Below are positions 58,665 to 64,000 of a stretch of DNA of 64,000 bases, piece after piece. Numbering within the stretch: the first letter of the stretch is position 1; every line of letters begins with the position of its first letter. The translations under genes and the position numbers were made by a program. A model generated the notes under the pieces. It made no database searches. It worked only from the letters and a program-made list of their open reading frames with translations, and had not been told where the DNA came from. The DNA is from Hymenobacter sp. YC55 (lineage in GTDB: Bacteria > Bacteroidota > Bacteroidia > Cytophagales > Hymenobacteraceae), in contig NZ_JARNTX010000001.1 of assembly GCF_029433095.1 (NCBI RefSeq), positions 1,426,001-1,490,000 of the forward strand, written 5' to 3'.

Positions 58665-59426
58665 ATGAATTACCGCCGTTTTCTCGCTTTACCACTTGTG
58701 CTATTGGGGTTGCAGCTCAGTGCTTCTGCCCAAATATTCTCTTTACCTAAAATCGGGCAGATCAAGCTCCCAACTCCCAAGACATCTACCAGCCCCGCTA
58801 ACACGAGCCGGGGCAGCCTCACCAATACCGAGGCGGCCAATGGCCTCAAAGAAGCACTGGTGCAAGGCATCAGCAAAGGCGCCGACCAAGCCTCCAAAAC
58901 GGATGGCTTCTACCTCAACCGCCTCATCCGCATTCCGTTTCCGCCCGATGCGCAGCGCGTTGCCAACACCTTGCGCTCCATTGGCCTCGGCAGTCAAGTA
59001 GATAAGTTCGAGCTGTCGTTGAACCGGGGCGCAGAAGATGCCGCGAAAAGTGCCAAGCCCATCTTTCTGTCGGCTATCAAAAGCCTGACGTTTACGGATG
59101 TGTGGAACATTCTGACTGGCGAGAAAAATGCGGCTACGCAATACCTGCAGCGTACCACTACGCCGCAGCTCACCACGGCTTTCAAGCCTATCATTCAGCA
59201 GAGCCTCGACAAGGTAGGTGCCACCCGTTACTACACCGACCTCTCGACCCGCTACAACAAAATTCCGTTGGTAACGCCCGTACAAACCGACCTGAATCAG
59301 TACGCTACAGGCAAGGCTATTGACGGCTTGTTTACCCTGGTTGCGCAAGAAGAAGCCAACATCCGCGAGAATCCCGTGGCTCGTACTACGGAGCTGTTGA
59401 AGCGCGTGTTTGGGAGCAAAAGCTAG
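58665..59426 (+). CDS. Exported DUF4197 protein (tandem paralogue)
   Basis: A 253-residue protein with a signal peptide (1-22, ending LSASAQ) and a DUF4197 domain (about 55-253). It shares LTNTEAANGLKEALVQGISKG, IRIPFPPDAQRV and RYNKIPLV with the preceding gene, so the two arose by tandem duplication. This copy lacks the Lys/Thr tract. It lies 150 bp downstream of the first copy and ends at a long hairpin terminator. I chose the ATG at 58665; upstream in-frame sequence up to 58545 shows no signal peptide. Confidence 0.88.
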   Translation: MNYRRFLALPLVLLGLQLSASAQIFSLPKIGQIKLPTPKTSTSPANTSRGSLTNTEAANGLKEALVQGISKGADQASKTDGFYLNRLIRIPFPPDAQRVANTLRSIGLGSQVDKFELSLNRGAEDAAKSAKPIFLSAIKSLTFTDVWNILTGEKNAATQYLQRTTTPQLTTAFKPIIQQSLDKVGATRYYTDLSTRYNKIPLVTPVQTDLNQYATGKAIDGLFTLVAQEEANIRENPVARTTELLKRVFGSKS

Positions 59427-59449
59427 TAGAGCAATACCGTTGCCCACGC

Positions 59450-59521
59450 AACAGTCCGCCGACTAAACAAAACAGCCCGTGCTACATAGCACGGGCTGTT
59501 TTGTTTAGTCGGCGGACTGTT
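59450..59521. terminator. Bidirectional terminator with 35-bp perfect stem
   Basis: Arms 59450-59484 and 59487-59521 are exact reverse complements separated by 2 nt. The inner part AACAGCCCGTGC is the GC-rich core. It lies between the convergent DUF4197 and Asp-rich protein genes. Confidence 0.88.
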
Positions 59522-59553
59522 ATTGCTTAAGAGCCTGAAGTTAAGCTACAGGA

Positions 59554-59904
59554 TTAAAAATCGTCGTCGTCGAAGTTGCTACGACCACTGCGGCGGCTCG
59601 AACCACCTAGGTCGTCATCGTCATCATCGTCGAAGTCATCATCTTCATCGTCGAGGCTACCGAAACCGCGGCTGCCGTCGGGGTCTTCGGCAGCTTCGGC
59701 AGTGGTATATTCTTCTTCAGTCATGCTGGCCAGGTCCAGCGCCTCGTCGTGAGAGGAACCTGTATCACGCCACATCAGGTAATCGGCATATTTGGCCGAA
59801 AGCTGATCTTCGGAAGAGCCACGGGTTTTGCTGCCGCCAGTCTTAGCGAAGCTATCCAGGTCATCGTCATCCAGGTCGTCGTCGAGGTCGTCGTATTGTC
59901 TCAT
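59554..59904 (-). CDS. Asp-rich intrinsically disordered protein
   Basis: A 116-residue protein with 33 Asp and 8 Glu. Two acidic blocks, LDDDLDDDDLD near the start and DDEDDDFDDDDDDDL near the end, surround a less biased middle (about 35-70, DQLSAKYADYLMWRDTGSSHDEALDLA) that may form helices. No family recognised. It may chelate divalent metals or bind a basic partner. I chose the ATG at 59904; the longer frame starts at 59955. A -7-like box lies at 59967-59974. The conserved-looking middle favours a real protein over a chance frame. Confidence 0.7.
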   Translation of the reverse strand: MRQYDDLDDDLDDDDLDSFAKTGGSKTRGSSEDQLSAKYADYLMWRDTGSSHDEALDLASMTEEEYTTAEAAEDPDGSRGFGSLDDEDDDFDDDDDDDLGGSSRRSGRSNFDDDDF

Positions 59905-60255
59905 GGCCTTGTCAGGGGCTTGGGAAGTGGATAAAAAATTAGGCTCTAATGGCAAGGGTACCGGTGCGAAGATACGTGACGGAAGGTTTTGGGTTAACGG
60001 TTGAGCTGGTAAAAAGCGCAGACAAAGCAGGTAAGTTTATGGCGTTTCAAGGCAAAAGCCCCCGATTTAGAATGCCATAGCCCAATAAAACAGGGGGTTA
60101 TTCTTTACATAAGAAGTGTTTCGCAACCTCCAACAGTTAAACCTACTTGGGTAATTTTTCGGTGTATTTCGACTAGTAGTATCGGTATTAGCGCAGCCAA
60201 TACCTTCGGCATACCCCTCCGTAAATAGCATCACCTGCATGGGCTACGCAGCACT
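59905..60255. other. Intergenic stretch of 351 bp
   Basis: It holds the probable promoter of the Asp-rich gene (59967-59974) and, near 60058-60107, a loose CCCCC...GGGGG pairing that is too weak to call. No gene or known RNA is recognised. A terminator for the lipid A cluster would be expected near 60200-60250, but none is clear. Confidence 0.55.
59967..59974 (-). promoter_or_regulatory. -7-like box TATCTTCG for the Asp-rich gene
   Basis: Seven of eight bases match TAnnTTTG on the minus strand, 62 nt before the ATG at 59904. Confidence 0.4.
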
Positions 60256-60888
60256 TTAGCGGGCCGCGCGTGCCCCAAAGTCCGTCACATTCAACTGCGC
60301 TGTGCAAAAGTCGTACTCTTCCGGTACGTTGCTGGATACAAGCACAGTACGGTCCGTTAGTGTGGCATGCACATGCTCTTGGTACCAGGCTACGCCGGCA
60401 CGGTCGAGGTTAGTGGTAGGCTCGTCGAGCAGGAGCAGGGGCGTATCAGCGTAAAGCGCTAACGCCAGCTTGAGGCGCTGCTTCATGCCCGAGGAAAAGT
60501 CGCGTACCAGCTTGTGGCGGGACTTCTCGAGGTACATCAACTCGATTAATTGCGGTTGCGTAATGCCCGGCCGGAGAGGTTTGAAACGGGTATGGAAATG
60601 CAGCAACTCCGTTAGCGTGAGTTCCTCAATCAATTCCAGATACGGTGCGGCGTAGGCGAGCAACGGCGGCACCTCTTCCACGGGTACCACCGCGCCTTTA
60701 TGCTGGTACCGCAATGTGCCATCGGTGGGGAGCTGCTGGCCGGAAAGCGTATTGAGCAGGGTGCTCTTGCCTGCACCGTTGGGGCCTAAAATAGCCGTAG
60801 CGGAGCCCGACAGGAACGTATGCGTCAAGCCCCGGAAAATCCATTCACGGGCATAGCGTTTGCCGAGCCCGGTAGCCTCAATCTGCAC
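60256..60888 (-). CDS. ABC transporter ATP-binding protein
   Basis: A 210-residue ABC ATPase. Walker A GPNGAGKST (35-43), signature FSSGMKQ (about 131-137) and Walker B LLLLDEPT (about 151-158) are all present. The short length and sequence resemble simple exporter subunits (CcmA/LptB-like). Its start overlaps the end of lpxA by 11 bp, so the two are translationally coupled. That suggests a role in the envelope, possibly with a permease encoded elsewhere; no permease gene is adjacent in the window. Confidence 0.9.
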   Translation of the reverse strand: MQIEATGLGKRYAREWIFRGLTHTFLSGSATAILGPNGAGKSTLLNTLSGQQLPTDGTLRYQHKGAVVPVEEVPPLLAYAAPYLELIEELTLTELLHFHTRFKPLRPGITQPQLIELMYLEKSRHKLVRDFSSGMKQRLKLALALYADTPLLLLDEPTTNLDRAGVAWYQEHVHATLTDRTVLVSSNVPEEYDFCTAQLNVTDFGARAAR

Positions 60889-61675
60889 CGTTGCCGTTGC
60901 GCGAATAGCCCTTGATTACGCCACGACCCGAGTTGCGCACGAAGTTCACTACTTCGTCGCGCTCGGGTGAGGGGGCTAGTTCCAATTCTATTTTATCGAG
61001 AGCATCGTTGTTGTTCATGCCGCCCAAAAACAGCAACCGATACAACTGCTGAATTTCGGAAATTTTCTGGTCGGAGTAACCGCGCCGGCGCAGCCCGATG
61101 CTGTTGATACCCGCATAAGTGAGCGGTTCGCGCCCAGCCTTCACGAAAGGCGGCACGTCTTTGCGTACCAGCGAGCCACCCGAAACCATAGCGTGCTGTC
61201 CTACCTTCACAAACTGATGCACAGCCGAAGTACCCCCGATGATGGCATGGTCGCCGATTTCTACGTGTCCGGCAAGCTGCACCCCATTTGCCAGAACGCA
61301 ATGGTTGCCGATGATGCAGTCGTGAGCGACGTGTACGTAGGCCATAAGCAAGCAGTTGGAGCCCACTACTGTTTTTAGCCGGTCCACAGTGCCGCGGTTA
61401 ACCGTCACGCACTCCCTAATGACGGTATTGTCGCCGATGAGGACCGTAGTTTTTTCGCCGGCAAACTTCAGGTCTTGGGGAATGGCAGCAATAACGGCGC
61501 CCGGGAAGATCTTACAGTTCTTCCCGATGCGGGCTCCCGCCATAATCGTTACGTTTGGGCCGATCCAAGTGCCTTCTCCAATCTCCACATCCTTATCAAT
61601 GGTTGTGAAGGGTTCCACTACCACGTTTTGCGCGATTTTGGCTTCGGGATGGATATAGGCGAGCGGCTGATTCAT
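60878..61675 (-). CDS. lpxA: Acyl-ACP--UDP-N-acetylglucosamine O-acyltransferase
   Basis: A 265-residue left-handed beta-helix enzyme for the first step of lipid A synthesis, adding a 3-hydroxyacyl chain to UDP-GlcNAc. Hexapeptide repeats run from about 8 to 180. The catalytic His 118 is in HVAHDCIIGNHC, matching His 125 of E. coli, and AGHVEIGDHAIIGGTSAVHQF follows. A helical C-terminal domain completes it. I chose the ATG at 61675 because MNQPLAYIHPEAKI is the typical start. It lies downstream of lpxC/fabZ in the same cluster. Confidence 0.96.
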   Translation of the reverse strand: MNQPLAYIHPEAKIAQNVVVEPFTTIDKDVEIGEGTWIGPNVTIMAGARIGKNCKIFPGAVIAAIPQDLKFAGEKTTVLIGDNTVIRECVTVNRGTVDRLKTVVGSNCLLMAYVHVAHDCIIGNHCVLANGVQLAGHVEIGDHAIIGGTSAVHQFVKVGQHAMVSGGSLVRKDVPPFVKAGREPLTYAGINSIGLRRRGYSDQKISEIQQLYRLLFLGGMNNNDALDKIELELAPSPERDEVVNFVRNSGRGVIKGYSRNGNGAD

Positions 61676-61808
61676 TCGGATTCGGTTAACAATTATCAAT
61701 TAGCATGTAGCAATCAACAGCAAGGCAGTAGTAAGCAAACGCATAGTCGATGGCTGAATATTGCGCTTGGCCGCCTGTTTAAATGCTGATTGTTAAATGG
61801 CAATTGGC

Positions 61809-63203
61809 TTAGGCTTCTTTACGTACGATGGCGGCACTCATTTCAGCCTCCATCACCACTTTGCCGTTCACAAAAGCCTGGCCTCTCATTTTCGCAATGC
61901 CGCGCTTAACGGGGGCAAGCAACCAGCAGCGGAAAATGATCGTGTCGCCGGGCTTCACCATGCGGCGGAAGCGGCAATTTTCGATGCCCACAAAGTACGG
62001 GGTATAATTCTCTGGATCCGGTACAGTATTCAGCACCAAAATACCACCCGTCTGAGCCATGGCTTCCACTTGCAGCACACCCGGAAACACGGGGTTGCCG
62101 GGGTAGTGACCCGTGAAGAACGGCTCGTTAATGGTTACATTCTTGATGCTAGCCACTGACGTTTCGTCGAGGTGAATCACCTTGTCGATCAGCAGAAACG
62201 GGTAGCGGTGAGGCAGCACCTGCATGATCTGGTTGATGTCCATCACCGGCTCCCGCGCAGGATCGTAGTGCGGCACGGGAGAGGAGTTGGCCTCCATCAT
62301 CTTCTTCTTAATCTTCTTGGCGAAGGCCACGTTGGCGGCATGACCCGGCCGAGCCGCCAGAATCTGCCCTTTCAGCGGCCGGCCTACTAGAGCCAGGTCG
62401 CCTACCAAGTCGAGGAGCTTGTGCCGGGCGGGCTCGTTTTTGTAGCGCAGGTCTACGTTGTTGAGGATGCCTTCCTTCTTCACCGCCACTTTAGGCTTGC
62501 CGAGCATGGTGGCTAGTTCACTCAACTCGTCTTCGCTCACTACGCGGTCCACGACCACAATAGCATTGCTTAGGTCGCCGCCTTTGATAAGGTTTTGCTT
62601 GTAGAGCGCCTCCAGCTCGTGCAGAAAGCAGAAGGTCCGGGAGCTGGAAATGTCGTTTTTAAACAAGCTGATGTCCGTCAGCGACGCGTGCTGAGAGCCC
62701 AACACGGGGGAGTTGTAATCCACCATTACCGTCAGGCGGTAATCGTTGAGGGGGAGGGCAGCAAGCTCCACGGCCCGACCGTTGTCCACGAAGCGGATTT
62801 CGTCGGGAATCTCGTAGAAGTTGCGTAACGCGTTTTGTTCTTCCAAGCCCGCGTCTTCCAGCGCCTGAATAAACTGATAGCTGGAACCGTCCATGATGGG
62901 AGGCTCCGGGCCATCAAGCTTGATGAGGACGTTGTCGATCTGCAACCCAACCAAGGCAGCCAGCGTGTGCTCTACCGTGTTTACGCGGGCTCCGTTCTGC
63001 TCGATGGTTGTACCGCGCGAAAGGTCCACTACATTGTCTACGTCAGCCACGACGATGGGCTGATCGGGCAAATCCATGCGCTGGAACTGGTAACCGTGGC
63101 CAACTGGGGCCGGGCAAAACGTCATGGTGGCTTGAACGCCGGTGTGCAGCCCGATGCCGCTTACCGTCACGGGAGCCTTGATGGTATGTTGCTTGTCGTT
63201 CAT
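61809..63203 (-). CDS. lpxC/fabZ: Bifunctional LpxC/FabZ (UDP-3-O-acyl-GlcNAc deacetylase / 3-hydroxyacyl-ACP dehydratase)
   Basis: A 464-residue fusion joining the committed step of lipid A synthesis to a fatty-acid dehydratase. The LpxC half (1-310) has VNTVEHTLAAL with zinc ligand His 79 and general base Glu 78, ARHKLLDLVGDLAL with the HxxxD zinc pair, and the later His in PGHAANV. The FabZ half (about 320-464) has catalytic His 332 (LPHRYPFLLID) and Glu 380 (GVLQVEAMAQ). The fusion is a hallmark of Bacteroidota and Chlorobi and balances hydroxyacyl use. Exact -7 box 73 nt upstream (63277-63284). Confidence 0.97.
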   Translation of the reverse strand: MNDKQHTIKAPVTVSGIGLHTGVQATMTFCPAPVGHGYQFQRMDLPDQPIVVADVDNVVDLSRGTTIEQNGARVNTVEHTLAALVGLQIDNVLIKLDGPEPPIMDGSSYQFIQALEDAGLEEQNALRNFYEIPDEIRFVDNGRAVELAALPLNDYRLTVMVDYNSPVLGSQHASLTDISLFKNDISSSRTFCFLHELEALYKQNLIKGGDLSNAIVVVDRVVSEDELSELATMLGKPKVAVKKEGILNNVDLRYKNEPARHKLLDLVGDLALVGRPLKGQILAARPGHAANVAFAKKIKKKMMEANSSPVPHYDPAREPVMDINQIMQVLPHRYPFLLIDKVIHLDETSVASIKNVTINEPFFTGHYPGNPVFPGVLQVEAMAQTGGILVLNTVPDPENYTPYFVGIENCRFRRMVKPGDTIIFRCWLLAPVKRGIAKMRGQAFVNGKVVMEAEMSAAIVRKEA

Positions 63204-63276
63204 TTTGGGTAGCTATCAGCAATAAGCTGTAAGCTGCAAGCGAAGAAGGCGAAAAAACAGGTAATGAAAAGGCCGC

Positions 63277-63284
63277 CAAACTTA
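63277..63284 (-). promoter_or_regulatory. -7 box TAAGTTTG inside the lpx cluster
   Basis: Exact TAnnTTTG match on the minus strand in the 111-bp gap between lpxD and lpxC/fabZ. It suggests that lpxC/fabZ can be transcribed independently of lpxD. Confidence 0.5.
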
Positions 63285-63314
63285 CGATGTGTAGCGGCAC
63301 TTACAGCAGCAAAG

Positions 63315-64000
63315 CTAGGACTTTTCCGGCGGGTTCGTACGGCGCTCGAGTTGGGTAAGGCGGCGCTCCAAATCGGGCAGGTGCCGAAAAACTGCTTGGG
63401 CCCGCAGACTATCCCGCAAATTGAAGGCTGGAGCACCTTGTAAGAACTGCCCTTCTTCTTTGATAGACTTGCCCACGCCCGACTGTGCCGTAACGGTGGT
63501 GCGATTAGCCAGCGTCAGGTGGCCCGCCAAGCCAACTTGGCCCGCCAGCACGCAGAAGTCGCCTACTTTGGTGGAGCCCGAAATACCGCTTTGCGAGGCT
63601 ACTACCGTGTGTCGTCCTATTTCTACGTTGTGCGCAATCTGCACCAGATTGTCAATCTTCGAGCCTTCCCGGATGATGGTGGATCCCATGGTAGCACAGT
63701 CGACGGTGGCATTGGCGCCAATGCTGACGTTGTCTTCCAGCACCACATTGCCGATTTGCGGAATGGTGCGGTACGAACCATCCGGCTGCGGCGCGAATCC
63801 GAACCCATCGGAACCCACAACGGCACCCGCGTGGATGGTGCACCGCTCACCGATTACAGTTTCGGCGTAGATCTTAGCGCCAGCATATAAGATGGTACCG
63901 TTGCCGATTTTACACCGGTCGCCGATAAAGACGTGCGGAAATATTACGACGTCGTGGCCAATCTGGCAGTTCTCCCCGATATAGGAAAACGCTCCGCGGT
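63315..64000 (-). CDS. lpxD: UDP-3-O-acylglucosamine N-acyltransferase, 5' truncated
   Basis: C-terminal 227 residues of LpxD, a beta-helix acyltransferase that adds the N-linked 3-hydroxyacyl chain in lipid A synthesis. The frame stays open to the right edge, and hexapeptide repeats such as IGENCQIGHDVVIFPHVFIG precede the family motif VVGSDGFGFAP. A GTG at 63818 inside that motif is not the real start. The catalytic His is in DNLVQIAHNVEIG, and the last 35 residues form the helical tail with a coiled-coil look (HLPDLERRLTQLERRT). First gene of the lpxD, lpxC/fabZ, lpxA order on the minus strand. Confidence 0.95.
   Translation of the reverse strand, partial: RGAFSYIGENCQIGHDVVIFPHVFIGDRCKIGNGTILYAGAKIYAETVIGERCTIHAGAVVGSDGFGFAPQPDGSYRTIPQIGNVVLEDNVSIGANATVDCATMGSTIIREGSKIDNLVQIAHNVEIGRHTVVASQSGISGSTKVGDFCVLAGQVGLAGHLTLANRTTVTAQSGVGKSIKEEGQFLQGAPAFNLRDSLRAQAVFRHLPDLERRLTQLERRTNPPEKS

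Noticed and set aside
60184..60204. Terminator for the lipid A cluster (GGTATT/AATACC)
   Set aside because: The stem is only 6 bp with no U run on the minus strand.
63315..63818. Short lpxD starting at the GTG at 63818
   Set aside because: The same frame continues with hexapeptide repeats to the window edge, so the gene is cut by the window rather than short.
1..64000. tRNA genes, rRNA genes, CRISPR arrays, toxin-antitoxin pairs
   Set aside because: I looked for TPsiC-like arms, regular direct repeats with spacers and small paired genes on both strands and saw none. A covariance-model search would be needed to be sure about tRNAs and riboswitches.

Overview
The window looks like a chromosomal segment of a Bacteroidota bacterium, most likely a Hymenobacter-like member of the Cytophagales. 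The evidence is a fused LpxC/FabZ, a fused E1 alpha/beta 2-oxoacid dehydrogenase, an OMP_b-brl_3 type TonB-linked receptor, a short AMP nucleosidase, DUF1573 and DUF2851 proteins, no Shine-Dalgarno sequences in front of starts, and many copies of the Bacteroidota -7 box TAnnTTTG a short way upstream of genes and of the RNase P RNA. The genus is inference; no rRNA or tRNA is present to confirm it.

Layout. 1-6 kb: the large subunit of a molybdenum hydroxylase (cut at the left edge), then XdhC and a MocA-like cofactor nucleotidyltransferase, then an MFS permease. 6-15 kb: single genes (DinB fold, lipoprotein amidohydrolase, STAS-like protein, AMP nucleosidase, a lone HsdR N-terminal nuclease-fold domain), a SUKH-like/LTA-synthase-like pair, alanine dehydrogenase and a DUF1573 protein. 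15-24 kb: fused E1, a lipoprotein, a LuxE-like acyl-activating enzyme, a sigma-54-type response regulator without DNA-binding tail, a sorbosone dehydrogenase/cytochrome c pair, the RNase P RNA gene rnpB and rnhA. 24-36 kb: MarC, a SerC-like aminotransferase, aroQ, a XerC/D recombinase, a large membrane protein, ftsK, lolA, DUF2851 and another membrane protein. 36-46 kb: a NeuD/PglD-like acyltransferase, trhO, a nucleoside phosphorylase, a LuxC-like acyl-CoA reductase divergent from a dicluster ferredoxin, a PP-loop sugar amidotransferase with an adjacent nitrilase-fold hydrolase, and valS. 46-60 kb: two closely related S9 oligopeptidases flanking a TonB-linked receptor, an E2 acyltransferase, cinA, two tandem DUF4197 proteins and an Asp-rich protein. 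60-64 kb: a lipid A cluster on the minus strand, lpxD (cut at the right edge), lpxC/fabZ, lpxA and an overlapping ABC ATPase.

The window is mostly housekeeping and accessory metabolism. There is no prophage, no insertion sequence with a transposase, no CRISPR array and no recognisable defence island. Three things stand out. First, gene 3' ends carry exceptionally long, perfect, locus-specific hairpins (up to 42 bp of stem), several of which absorb the stop codons. Second, a nitrilase-fold hydrolase sits beside an ammonia-dependent PP-loop amidotransferase and may be its ammonia source. Third, LuxC-like and LuxE-like enzymes plus a ferredoxin occur without any luciferase. Two composite inverted repeats of one family and a third, unrelated repeat lie between genes.
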